From IMG/VR virus record IMGVR_UViG_3300017744_000209, positions 1-20,164 of that record: 20,164 nt of DNA; one strand, written 5' to 3'. Below, one piece after another: positions 1 to 7,538 of the stretch (positions within the stretch are counted from its first letter, which is position 1; every line of letters begins with the position of its first letter). The notes beneath the pieces are model-generated. The model did no database searches and had not been told where the DNA came from. It saw only the letters and a list, made by a program, of their open reading frames with translations. The translations under genes were made by a program, and so were the position numbers. Origin of the DNA: a virus.

Positions 1-4
1 ATAA

Positions 5-742
5 ATGGCAGATAAATTTTTTAGTAATTTTCCAGAGATTCAATATCAACTTTCTGATGGTAAGATTGTATACATCAAAGACTTCTTTAGAAAGTCTAAG
101 ATAGAACAAGAATCAGTAAACTCATTAGTAGAGTATGAACTATACTCATTGACCGATGGTGAAAGACCAGACACACTTGCAACGAAGATGTATGGTAATG
201 GTAATCTACATTGGACATTTTTTCTTGTCAATGACATAGAAAACTATTATGATTGGCATAAAGATGTTGGTACATTTGAACGATACATTGATAAAAAATA
301 TCCAGGTCAGTATGCCATAGGAACTACAACTACTGAGATTGTATCTGCCAAATCATTTACAGGTGATAATGCTAATAAGTTTTTACTAGGCGAAAAGGTC
401 ACAAGTGTATCAGCAGAAGGAAGAATTATAACTGTTGAACCTGAAAAATACAGAATTGCAATTGAGACTGTATCAGGAAGTTTTGTCTCAGGCGAAACAA
501 TAACAGGTAAAGTTTCAACAAGAACATTTACACCAAGTTCAATAATCAATCATAGAGATGGCGTAAAGTATTATGAGAACGCAGACGGTCTTAGAAAGAA
601 TCAATCCGCTGTAGGCTACACTTCAAAAACAATCTATGATTGCGAATACGATTTAAACGAATCTAAGAGACATATAAAAGTCATCTCACCCAATATCATA
701 AACAACATAGTGAGAAGATTTGAAAAAGTAATGACATCATGA
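5..742 (+). CDS. 53: Baseplate wedge subunit gp53-like
   Basis: This is a T4 gp53-like structural protein, one of the wedge subunits that joins neighbouring wedges around the hub. The N-terminal 100 residues carry the family pattern: a short FFSNFP start, then YELYSLTDGERPDTLATKMY and a segment beginning GNGNLHWTFFLVNDI. The C-terminus has the family ending 'ESKRHIKVISPN' followed by a helix with VRRFEKVM. At 245 residues it is longer than T4 gp53 (about 196). The extra length falls at about residues 124-177, a beta-rich 'GExVT...GETITG' module also found in gp7 and the giant protein downstream. The ATG is only 4 bases into the window, so any ribosome site lies outside. The stop overlaps the next start in an ATGA arrangement, suggesting translational coupling. 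The assignment rests on motif recall and gene order. Confidence 0.88.
   Translation: MADKFFSNFPEIQYQLSDGKIVYIKDFFRKSKIEQESVNSLVEYELYSLTDGERPDTLATKMYGNGNLHWTFFLVNDIENYYDWHKDVGTFERYIDKKYPGQYAIGTTTTEIVSAKSFTGDNANKFLLGEKVTSVSAEGRIITVEPEKYRIAIETVSGSFVSGETITGKVSTRTFTPSSIINHRDGVKYYENADGLRKNQSAVGYTSKTIYDCEYDLNESKRHIKVISPNIINNIVRRFEKVMTS
374..535 (+). repeat. GExITG beta-module inserted in gp53
   Basis: Residues 124-177 of gp53 contain 'FLLGEKVTS', a strand rich in I and V, then 'GSFVSGETITGKVS'. The same spacing of GExITG-like turns recurs in gp7 (8335-8502, 9856-10029, 10201-10353) and in the giant protein (about 13749-13950, 14913-15105 and 16140-16338). This is a protein-level similarity seen by eye, not a DNA-level repeat. 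The fold and role are unknown; a small beta-sandwich decoration is an inference. Confidence 0.6.
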
Positions 743-2223
743 GTAATAATTATCAACAAGGCGAACTTGTTGTTGATTCAGTATCTATAGTAAATCCAGA
801 AAAGGAATCAGTAGATATACTTGGATTAACATCTAACATAACCATATACGAATCAATAGATAAACCATTCTTGTCTGGTCGTATAACTGTTGTTGATGGT
901 TTAGATATTATCAAAAACTATAAACTAGTTGGTCAAGAATCACTCACAATTAAAGTGAGACAAAGAGAAGGTTCAAATGATGAGATGTCATCACCAGAAT
1001 TTTCTATTGATAAAGTATTCAGAATTTACAGTGTCACTAACATTAAAACAATTGACCAAATTACTAAATCATATGTACTACATTTTGTAGACCCCAAATT
1101 CTTTATATGTCATAAGACTAAAATTAATCAAACTCTTCGTGGTTCATATTCTAATATGTTGCTACAAGTCTTAGAAGAGAACGGAGGTTTCAAAACACTT
1201 CCTAAAGTTGGTTATGATAAATGGGACGAAACAGAACCAGGATATAATCAAGTAGTTGTACCAAATTGGAACATTAATAAGTTCATAAGTTTTATATGTG
1301 AAAATGCAGAGTTGAAATCAAACAAATCTTGGAAGAATAGTATGTTCTTTTATCAAACTCTTAGTGGTGAATTTAGATTTGATGGTTTTCAGAGTATGGT
1401 CGCAAGAGAATTTCCTATAGGGTTTGACTACTATCCAAGAAACAATGTTTCTACTGAAGACCATGACTTAAATGAAGAATTTATTGGATTGAATACTCAA
1501 ATAATAAATTACGAAATGCCTCAAAGATTCAATACAATGAAAGGTGTATCTCATGGTTCATATGCATCGATGTTAAAAACTTATGATCCAGTTAGAAAAC
1601 TAGAAGAAGAAAATGTATACTCTATAACAAAAGTCTTTGAGAGAGGAAACGATGACGGACATGTATCTAAGTTTCCTATGATAAGAACTTCTTCACCCGA
1701 AACAATTTACAAAGCAGATGATATGATTTCTTCTGCTGATAGTCCAGAGTTCAGTGAAGAAACTATAGACTATGCACCCGATGTATCATACGATTCTTAT
1801 GTCATGCACAAAGTAAATATGACAAATGCATTTTCAGATGAAGCAAAATTAGTAGACGCTAGTGGCAATAAATCTATAACACAACAAAAGGGACAAGAAT
1901 ACAGAGATTCTGGACCACTTGAAAGAAGAGCATTATTATCTATGTTTGAACAAAATGTAGTTAAAGTTGTTATACCATTTAGAAGTGATATCTCAGTTGG
2001 CACTGTAGTCAAATTGACTCTACCAACACATGAGAAAAAGGATGATGACCAACCTGGAGATGAAATGATGGATAATAGATATTTAATAGGTAAGATGACT
2101 GTAAGTATAAACCCATTAGCGAACACAGGAAAGTTGACATTACAAACAATCAAAGAAAGTTATGGTGTAGATATAACAACATATAAACCATTAGACAAAG
2201 TATCTAAACCAGAGGCATCATAA
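739..2223 (+). CDS. 27: Baseplate hub subunit gp27-like
   Basis: This is probably the hub ring protein equivalent to T4 gp27, which forms a trimer holding the gp5 spike and matching the tail tube. The N-terminal part has a hub/tube-type beta pattern, with 'KPFLSGRITVVDG' and 'LVGQESLTIKVRQREG' at about residues 44-78. The middle part (about 160-215) contains 'VVVPNWNINKFISFICENA' and 'FFYQTLSGEFRFDGF', typical of gp27/gpD-like hub proteins. The C-terminal part returns to beta structure with 'RYLIGKMTVSINPLANTGK'. At 494 residues it is about 100 longer than T4 gp27. No clear Shine-Dalgarno site precedes it: its ATG overlaps the gp53 stop by 4 bases, and its TAA overlaps the gp5 start by one. 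The position directly before gp5 supports the call. A generic hub protein without close T4 ancestry is the alternative. Confidence 0.75.
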   Translation: MSNNYQQGELVVDSVSIVNPEKESVDILGLTSNITIYESIDKPFLSGRITVVDGLDIIKNYKLVGQESLTIKVRQREGSNDEMSSPEFSIDKVFRIYSVTNIKTIDQITKSYVLHFVDPKFFICHKTKINQTLRGSYSNMLLQVLEENGGFKTLPKVGYDKWDETEPGYNQVVVPNWNINKFISFICENAELKSNKSWKNSMFFYQTLSGEFRFDGFQSMVAREFPIGFDYYPRNNVSTEDHDLNEEFIGLNTQIINYEMPQRFNTMKGVSHGSYASMLKTYDPVRKLEEENVYSITKVFERGNDDGHVSKFPMIRTSSPETIYKADDMISSADSPEFSEETIDYAPDVSYDSYVMHKVNMTNAFSDEAKLVDASGNKSITQQKGQEYRDSGPLERRALLSMFEQNVVKVVIPFRSDISVGTVVKLTLPTHEKKDDDQPGDEMMDNRYLIGKMTVSINPLANTGKLTLQTIKESYGVDITTYKPLDKVSKPEAS

Positions 2224-3260
2224 TGGATTGGTATTACGGCATAGTAGAAGATAGAAACGACCCACTGAAGATTGGTCGTGTTAGAGTTCGTGTTCATGGT
2301 TGTCATACGGATGATAAGAATAAAATATCCTCACCAGACTTACCTTGGTCACATGTTATCATGCCCACAACAAATGCTGGTCTTGGTGGTTTTGGTATTC
2401 AACATTCTCTCGTAGAGGGAACTACTGTATTTGGTTTCTGGAGAGATGAAGACATGCAAGACTTTGTTGTCATGGGTGTTCAACAAGGTATCTCACAACA
2501 AGGATATAAAGAAACTATAACCGATGAATTAATTCTTCGTAGTGTAGATAAAGGTTTCAATGACCCTAGAAGAAAGACTGAGGCAGATTACAGTGGAACG
2601 AATGATGGTTTAAATCCACCTAGTGCTCCACAAAGACCAAACTCATTATCTCTTTCACTAGAAAAATCTCCACAATTACTTAAAGATGCCGGCATAACAT
2701 ATGGTGGGGCAGGTTCAAAGAGAGAAGAATTTACAGAGGCAGATAAAGAGTTGCCTTACTATCCTTTAGTCAAAGATGCAACAGATGTAAATGTATTTAC
2801 AACAGGTGATGCAAAGTATGACTCAAGGGATATGTCCGAGTATATCACAAATGCTAAGTCAAATGCAACCCCTATGTATCCTTTCAACAAAGCATTGTAC
2901 ACTGAATCTGGTCACATCTTAGAACTAGATGATACAAGAGGCAATGAGAGAATCTCAGTAGAACATAGAACAGGTACTTTCTATGAAATAGATGCAGACG
3001 GTAATGAGATTCATAGAGTAGTGAATGACAACTATACAGTTATATGTAAAGATAACGACCTATTCGTTGGTGGTAATGTCAATGTTAGAGTTTTAGGTGA
3101 TGCGAAGATACACGCAAATGGTAAAGTAGACATCAAAGGTTATAACGATGGTAAGATTGATGTCTCTGGTAAACTAGAATTATCAGCTGGTGATAACATT
3201 ACTTTGAAATCTGGTAAAGAGGTTATTGTACAAGCACAGAAATTTAGACCTAACAGTTAA
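2223..3260 (+). CDS. 5: Baseplate central spike gp5-like, without lysozyme domain
   Basis: This is the cell-puncturing spike protein, a trimer bound beneath the gp27 hub. Residues 1-95 form the gp5/VgrG-type OB-fold, shown by 'WYYGIVEDRNDPLKIGRVRV', 'DLPWSHVIMPTT' and 'GTTVFGFWRDEDMQDFVVMG'. Residues 96-215 are a polar, proline-containing linker. Residues 225-340 begin with the VgrG/gp5C signature 'ESGHILELDDTRGNERI' and 'HRTGTFYEIDADG', then short repeats ending in D-I-K-G, V-S-G-K and L-K-S-G-K that fit a triple-stranded beta-helix. T4 gp5 is 575 residues with a lysozyme domain between these two parts. Here, at 345 residues, that domain is absent and no lysozyme-like catalytic segment is visible. 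An AGAGG Shine-Dalgarno match lies 7 bases before the ATG, inside the end of the gp27 gene. Confidence 0.9.
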   Translation: MDWYYGIVEDRNDPLKIGRVRVRVHGCHTDDKNKISSPDLPWSHVIMPTTNAGLGGFGIQHSLVEGTTVFGFWRDEDMQDFVVMGVQQGISQQGYKETITDELILRSVDKGFNDPRRKTEADYSGTNDGLNPPSAPQRPNSLSLSLEKSPQLLKDAGITYGGAGSKREEFTEADKELPYYPLVKDATDVNVFTTGDAKYDSRDMSEYITNAKSNATPMYPFNKALYTESGHILELDDTRGNERISVEHRTGTFYEIDADGNEIHRVVNDNYTVICKDNDLFVGGNVNVRVLGDAKIHANGKVDIKGYNDGKIDVSGKLELSAGDNITLKSGKEVIVQAQKFRPNS

Positions 3261-3262
3261 TC

Positions 3263-5140
3263 ATGACAACACTAACAGAAGTCTTAGAGAAACAAGTAGA
3301 AGAGCAGAAATTAGAAACAGAATCATCTAAGAGTATTGCTGATAAATTTCCTTGTCCAGAAGGAGACATATTCTCTCTACCAACTAGAGCAGATATCACA
3401 AACGCATTTAATGAAATCGCTGCCATACCTGGTGAACTTCAAGCAAAATTTCAAGAGAATAAAGCAAAACGAGAAAAAGAAATTGCTGAACTACAAGAAC
3501 TCATAAAGAATCCTGAGTTGTCAGAAGAAGAGATTGCAGAAATACAAGCAGAGATTGAAAAGAAAGAAAACTACATTCAGACAGCATTAGTAGAAGGAAT
3601 GCAAAAAGAGATAGATGAAGTTGTAAAGACAATAGAAGAATTTGTAGAAACATTAGAAAAAGCATTGTCGCCATATTGGACTAAAACTGAGGATAAACAA
3701 AATAGAGATTGGCAAAAAGAGGCGAAAGATGCCTTTGAAGAATTACTTGCAGAGTTTCATACTTACATACCAGTAAAGATTGCAGAGTTAGTTGGTAAGT
3801 TAGTACCGTTTGATTTCAATATCAATATTATGGGACTATCAATCAACATTTTAAAACTAGTTACCAGTCCTAGTTATCGTACAGAGTTGCAAGACCAACT
3901 TGCAGGTAAGAATTTCGTCACTCAAATAGTTGCTAAACAAAAACAAATTGCAGACTTAAAAGAGAAACAAAAGAATCCTGATTTAACTTTAGATGAACAT
4001 GCAGACTTACAAGACCAGATAAACAAACTGCAAGAAGAAATAGATGCATTATACATAACAAAAAAAGAACTTGTAGATAAGTTTTTCAACATGATACCAG
4101 AAGAGTTTAGAAACTTTGATGGTGAGTTTGGTGTTATAGATGATGAGGCAAAAGCCAAGTTATCTTGGAAGTACATTAAGACTGAAATCAAAGAATGGGT
4201 TCAAAATGCACATGTCAAAGCATTTGAAAAACTCATAAAGGTATTTAAAGAAATTTGGGACTTACTTGGTTTACCTAAATTACCTTTCTCAGAATTGATT
4301 GCTATTATGAATTTAGATATTGGTGCATTGATAGAGGCAAAGATTGCATCAATCAAAGAGAAGTTCAAACAAACAAAAGCAGGAATGCTTGTTGACATAA
4401 ATCGACTTAAGAAAGAAATTGAAGAAATCAAAACAAAGATGGCAGATGATAACATTAGTATGGATGACCATATAAAATTATCAGAAGAGTTAGACAAGAA
4501 AGAAGAAGAGAAAAGAAAATTAGAAGACGAACTTCTAAAAGAAGTTAGAGATTTTCATCAAGGTATATTAGATTCTATATCAGAGATAAGTATTTTTGGT
4601 TATGATATTCTAAAAATGATAGGTGGTAAAATAGAATCCACCACTGAATCTATAGAAGAAAAGATTGCAGAGATTTCTTTAGAATTTCAGGACTTTAAAT
4701 TGAACTGGCATAAAAAGATTCTCTTTGCATGGGTTAAGATTGTTAAGAAGTTTTTCAGTGCAATAGGTTTAGGTAAGATATTTGAGTTCATGTTCTTAAC
4801 ATGGTGCGACTTTCTAAAACTAATCGGTATGCCATTTACGATTCCTGGAATTGCTGGCATCGCAGGCGTCATGTCTACTAGTCAAAGAAACACACCAGTG
4901 TCACCTAGACCAAGTGGTAATGATGTAAACATTGATAACGAAGTTAATTTTCAGACAACAGACGGAGAAACAGATAGATTTACCATTCCAACTTCGTCTG
5001 GAGATTTAAAAGTGTTTAAAAATGGCGTAGAACAGACCCTAGGTCTCTTGGGTACAGGTGATTATAGAATCTCAGATGGCAAAATAGTTTTCAATTCGAT
5101 GCCTTTAGAGAATGAAAGTGTATCAATACTTAAAATATAA
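3263..5140 (+). CDS. Large helical protein with three internal repeats, unknown function
   Basis: I do not recognise a family. The 625-residue protein is strongly helical and rich in E, K, I and L. Three helical hairpins recur at residues 72-102, 227-263 and 380-428, each turning at a similar point (KNPELS, KNPDLT, DDNISM). Each is followed by an amphipathic to hydrophobic stretch, giving a period of about 154 residues. Residues 490-536 are hydrophobic, with L-G-L and a 'GIAGIAGV' end. A proline/serine linker (540-552) leads to a small beta domain (about 560-625) with 'DLKVFKNGVEQTLG' and 'DYRISDGKIVFNS', a pattern seen in phage tail proteins. It starts 2 bases after gp5 with no clear ribosome site, so it is probably translated by coupling. 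Its position beside the hub genes suggests a tail hub, tape-measure or spike-associated protein. This is inference. Confidence 0.5.
   Translation: MTTLTEVLEKQVEEQKLETESSKSIADKFPCPEGDIFSLPTRADITNAFNEIAAIPGELQAKFQENKAKREKEIAELQELIKNPELSEEEIAEIQAEIEKKENYIQTALVEGMQKEIDEVVKTIEEFVETLEKALSPYWTKTEDKQNRDWQKEAKDAFEELLAEFHTYIPVKIAELVGKLVPFDFNINIMGLSINILKLVTSPSYRTELQDQLAGKNFVTQIVAKQKQIADLKEKQKNPDLTLDEHADLQDQINKLQEEIDALYITKKELVDKFFNMIPEEFRNFDGEFGVIDDEAKAKLSWKYIKTEIKEWVQNAHVKAFEKLIKVFKEIWDLLGLPKLPFSELIAIMNLDIGALIEAKIASIKEKFKQTKAGMLVDINRLKKEIEEIKTKMADDNISMDDHIKLSEELDKKEEEKRKLEDELLKEVRDFHQGILDSISEISIFGYDILKMIGGKIESTTESIEEKIAEISLEFQDFKLNWHKKILFAWVKIVKKFFSAIGLGKIFEFMFLTWCDFLKLIGMPFTIPGIAGIAGVMSTSQRNTPVSPRPSGNDVNIDNEVNFQTTDGETDRFTIPTSSGDLKVFKNGVEQTLGLLGTGDYRISDGKIVFNSMPLENESVSILKI
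3476..4876 (+). repeat. Three tandem protein-level repeats of about 154 residues
   Basis: The repeat units run from about residue 72 to 226, 227 to 379 and 380 to 538 of the helical protein. Each begins with a charged helical hairpin: 'EIAELQELIKNPELSEEEIA', 'QIADLKEKQKNPDLTLDEHA' and 'EIEEIKTKMADDNISMDDHI'. Each continues into a more hydrophobic section with an L-G-L or M-G-L turn. The copies have diverged strongly at the DNA level, so this is an old duplication rather than a recent one. Confidence 0.65.
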
Positions 5141-5151
5141 TAACGGAGATG

Positions 5152-5159
5152 TATAAATA
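5152..5159 (+). promoter_or_regulatory. Late-type promoter box TATAAATA before gp25
   Basis: This is an exact match to the T4 late promoter -10 box, TATAAATA. It lies in the 24-base gap between the helical protein and gp25. If the T4 geometry holds (box at -13 to -6), transcription would start at or next to the A of the gp25 ATG at 5165. A GGAG at 5145-5148 lies upstream of the box and would only be present in transcripts reading through from upstream. The octamer can arise by chance in AT-rich DNA; its intergenic position is the main support. Confidence 0.5.
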
Positions 5160-5164
5160 GATAT

Positions 5165-5593
5165 ATGGCAAATCTAAACGACTACTCAAAACCTAATTCT
5201 AAAGTAAATGCTCAGAAGAACGAGTATACAGACTTAGATATACTATTTAGTGCGAATCCTATATCAGGCGATATCACAACTAAGAAGGATTCAGATGCAG
5301 TTAAGAGGTCAGTAAGAAACATTTTGTTAACCAATCACTATGAAAGACCATTTAAACCAAATTTTGGTGCAAATTTGAGGTCTCAACTATTCGAATTAGA
5401 TGGTATTGGTGCAAAAAAGAGAATAACAAAAGACATAATAGAATCATTATCAATATTAGAACCTAGAATTGGCAATATAAGAGTAGATATAAGTGATTCA
5501 GAGGCAAACAACATAGATGTAAGAGTCAGTTATGTCATTAGAAACGGATTAAAACAATCAAGTGTAGATTTTACAGTAAGTAGGGTACGATAA
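5165..5593 (+). CDS. 25: Baseplate wedge subunit gp25-like
   Basis: This is a gp25-like wedge protein, the sheath-polymerisation starter that forms part of the inner baseplate core with gp6 and gp53. At 142 residues it is close to T4 gp25 (132). The hallmark EPR motif is present at residues 99-101 within 'ILEPRIGNIRVD'. An upstream segment, 'LLTNHYERPFKPNFGANLRS' (about 54-73), matches the family pattern of a helix followed by F-x-P-x-F-G. The first 40 residues are a polar extension. The start at 5165 is the first in-frame ATG before this conserved region, but no Shine-Dalgarno site sits at normal distance; GGAG is 16 bases upstream. The TAA overlaps the gp6 ATG by one base (TAATG), so the two are probably coupled. 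Confidence 0.92.
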   Translation: MANLNDYSKPNSKVNAQKNEYTDLDILFSANPISGDITTKKDSDAVKRSVRNILLTNHYERPFKPNFGANLRSQLFELDGIGAKKRITKDIIESLSILEPRIGNIRVDISDSEANNIDVRVSYVIRNGLKQSSVDFTVSRVR

Positions 5594-7464
5594 TGACAAT
5601 AAAAAGTTCACAAATAAACGCAACAGACCTAGATTTCGAAGAAATTGGCGATAATATCAAGACCTACCTTAGAGGTCAAGAAAAATTTAAAGATTATGAC
5701 TTCGAAGGTTCTAATATGTCGGTACTTATTGACATGTTGGCATATGCAGGACACATTGGTGGTCTAAACACAAACCTGGCTGCATCAGAAATGTTTCTAG
5801 ACTCAGCACAATTAAGAAAGAATGTCGTATCTCGTGCAAAAGACTTAGGGTTTACACCTGCATCTGAAAGAGCTACGGCTGCTCAGATTGAAGTTAAACT
5901 TACTAATATCTCTAACGCAAACGGAACTATACCAACAGCGAATGACATGACCCTAAACAGAGGTCACAACTTCTCTACAACATTCGATGGTGTATCATAT
6001 AACTTTGTTAATGCATCTTCAGTAGTACCTATTAGAGATAATCAAGTATTCACCTATCCATTGGTAGATATCATTCAAGGTCAGTATGTGACAGATTCAT
6101 TTGTATTTGATAACCAGATTAAAAATGCAAAGTTTGTATTGTCAAATGGAAGAGTTGATAAATCCAGATTAGAAATATCTGTAAACTCAAACGGTTCAGT
6201 ATCAAAGTATTCACTCTCAACAGAAGTGTCAACAATTACAAGTTCATCTCGTGTATTCTATGCACAAGAAAACGAAGAAGGATTTTTAGAGATATACTTT
6301 GGTGATGGTGTATTGGGTAATGGTTTAAATGATGGCGATGTTATAAGTGCCACTTATATTGCAGTTGATGATATTCATGCTGATGGTGCAAGAATATTCT
6401 CATCTATAGATACAATCAATGGATTCTCAAACGCTACTATCACGACTTTGACGATTGCTGGTGGCGGTGCAGAGAAAGAATCTATCGAATCAATTAAGTT
6501 CAAAGCAACAAAGTTCTATACATCACAAAATAGATTAGTCACATTGAATGACTATAAAGCAAAGGTACAAGAATACTATCCCAACGCTGATGCAGTTGCA
6601 GTATGGGGTGGTGAAGACAACGATCCACCTGAGTATGGTAAAGTATTCATAACACTTAAACCACAAAATTCAGATTACTTATCAACTGTAGAAAAAAATC
6701 AAGTACAGAATAAATTGAATCAACTTAATATGTTGACTGTTAGACCTGTAATTGTAGATGCAGAGATAGTTAAAATTTTATTGACTACTGTATTCAAATA
6801 TAACGAAGCAGATACTACATTATCAAAAGGAGAGTTAGAAACCATAGTAAGAAATGGCATAGTCTCTTTTGATAATACAAATTTAAACAACTTCGATAGT
6901 ATATTCAGACATTCAAATCTCGCCAAGGCGATTGATGAAACGAATGTCGCAATACTATCCAATGTAACCAATGTTAGATTGCAAAAACGAAAACATCTTA
7001 AGATAAACCTTACAGAAGGTTTTAATGTTATCTTCGGAAATGGTTTTTATCATCCTCATGACGGCCATAACAAGGCTGCTGGGGGCATTTTAACATCAAC
7101 AGGTTTTAAGGTCGAGGGCGATATAGTCAATACCTACTTCTTTGATGATGACGGTTCTGGTAATGTCAGACGATATTCATTAGATAGTGGTACAAGAGTG
7201 TTCGCAGACCAAAGTGCTGGTACTATAGATTATGCCAGTGGAAAGATTTCGATTGATGCCATCAAATTTACTTCAACAGTAAATAGTGACACATCGATAG
7301 ACTTCACTGTTATACCTTCAAGTGGTGATGTTGTTGCAATTAGGGGTTCTCTAGTTGACATCAGCATTGACGACATTAGGGTTAGTGGCGAAGTCGACAC
7401 CATTAGTAGTGGTGAGAGTAGTGCTGGGGTAGGTTTCGTATCTACATCTAGTACAAATTATTAA
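5593..7464 (+). CDS. 6: Baseplate wedge subunit gp6-like
   Basis: This is a gp6-like wedge protein, which dimerises to form the continuous inner ring of the baseplate and bridges gp25/gp53 with gp7. It has 623 residues against about 660 in T4. The N-terminal region shows the gp6/gpJ-type signature 'FKDYDFEGSNMSVLIDMLAY' followed by 'NLAASEMFLDSAQLRKNVVS' and 'AKDLGFTP'. A middle region has 'GFLEIYFGDGVLGNGL' and 'ESIKFKATKFYTSQNRLVT' with 'DYKAKVQEYYPNADAV', typical of baseplate J-like proteins. The C-terminal 140 residues are beta-rich and end in a serine- and glycine-rich tail. A TAGGG 7 bases before the ATG can act as the ribosome site, and the start overlaps the gp25 stop by one base. Confidence 0.92.
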   Translation: MTIKSSQINATDLDFEEIGDNIKTYLRGQEKFKDYDFEGSNMSVLIDMLAYAGHIGGLNTNLAASEMFLDSAQLRKNVVSRAKDLGFTPASERATAAQIEVKLTNISNANGTIPTANDMTLNRGHNFSTTFDGVSYNFVNASSVVPIRDNQVFTYPLVDIIQGQYVTDSFVFDNQIKNAKFVLSNGRVDKSRLEISVNSNGSVSKYSLSTEVSTITSSSRVFYAQENEEGFLEIYFGDGVLGNGLNDGDVISATYIAVDDIHADGARIFSSIDTINGFSNATITTLTIAGGGAEKESIESIKFKATKFYTSQNRLVTLNDYKAKVQEYYPNADAVAVWGGEDNDPPEYGKVFITLKPQNSDYLSTVEKNQVQNKLNQLNMLTVRPVIVDAEIVKILLTTVFKYNEADTTLSKGELETIVRNGIVSFDNTNLNNFDSIFRHSNLAKAIDETNVAILSNVTNVRLQKRKHLKINLTEGFNVIFGNGFYHPHDGHNKAAGGILTSTGFKVEGDIVNTYFFDDDGSGNVRRYSLDSGTRVFADQSAGTIDYASGKISIDAIKFTSTVNSDTSIDFTVIPSSGDVVAIRGSLVDISIDDIRVSGEVDTISSGESSAGVGFVSTSSTNY

Positions 7465-7468
7465 TAAT

Positions 7469-7537
7469 ATGAAAAAAGTGGTCATGGTTTATGCCATGAG
7501 TAGTTTCCCATTCAATTGGATTATAGGAGGAAAATAG
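7469..7537 (+). CDS. Possible 22-codon hydrophobic leader peptide
   Basis: A short open frame, ATG to TAG, fills most of the gap between gp6 and the 162-residue gene. Its product starts [10 protein letters not shown] and continues with [12 protein letters not shown], a basic start followed by a hydrophobic core. It begins 4 bases after the gp6 stop and ends one base before the next ATG. Its last codons overlap the AGGAGG ribosome site of that gene. It has no recognisable ribosome site of its own. It may be chance; a reinitiation leader is the alternative. Confidence 0.2.
   Translation: MKKVVMVYAMSSFPFNWIIGGK
7482..7499 (+). promoter_or_regulatory. Small hairpin upstream of the 162-residue gene
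   Basis: A perfect 6-base inverted repeat, TCATGG and CCATGA, surrounds a 6-base loop in the gap after gp6. No run of T follows it, so it does not look like an intrinsic terminator. It could be an RNA-processing or stability element between gp6 and the next gene, or have no function. Confidence 0.35.
7525..7530 (+). promoter_or_regulatory. Strong ribosome binding site AGGAGG
   Basis: A full AGGAGG lies 8 bases before the ATG at 7539. It is the strongest Shine-Dalgarno match among the starts in this window, where most genes rely on weak sites or overlap. It suggests the small protein is made in larger amounts than its neighbours, and it fixes the start choice. Confidence 0.75.
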
Positions 7538-7538
7538 A

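Noticed and set aside
3922-4497. Two minus-strand open frames rich in S, F and I
   Set aside because: They are antisense to the helical-repeat gene. Glu/Lys-rich coding DNA reads as Ser/Phe-rich on the other strand.
5149-5160. Mini-frame M-Y-K-stop as a gene
   Set aside because: It is far too short to be a product. It is kept only as a possible reinitiation element in the gp25 finding.
7482-7499. Hairpin after gp6 as a transcription terminator
   Set aside because: The stem is only 6 bases with two G-C pairs and no T run follows, so it does not meet the pattern seen after gp8.
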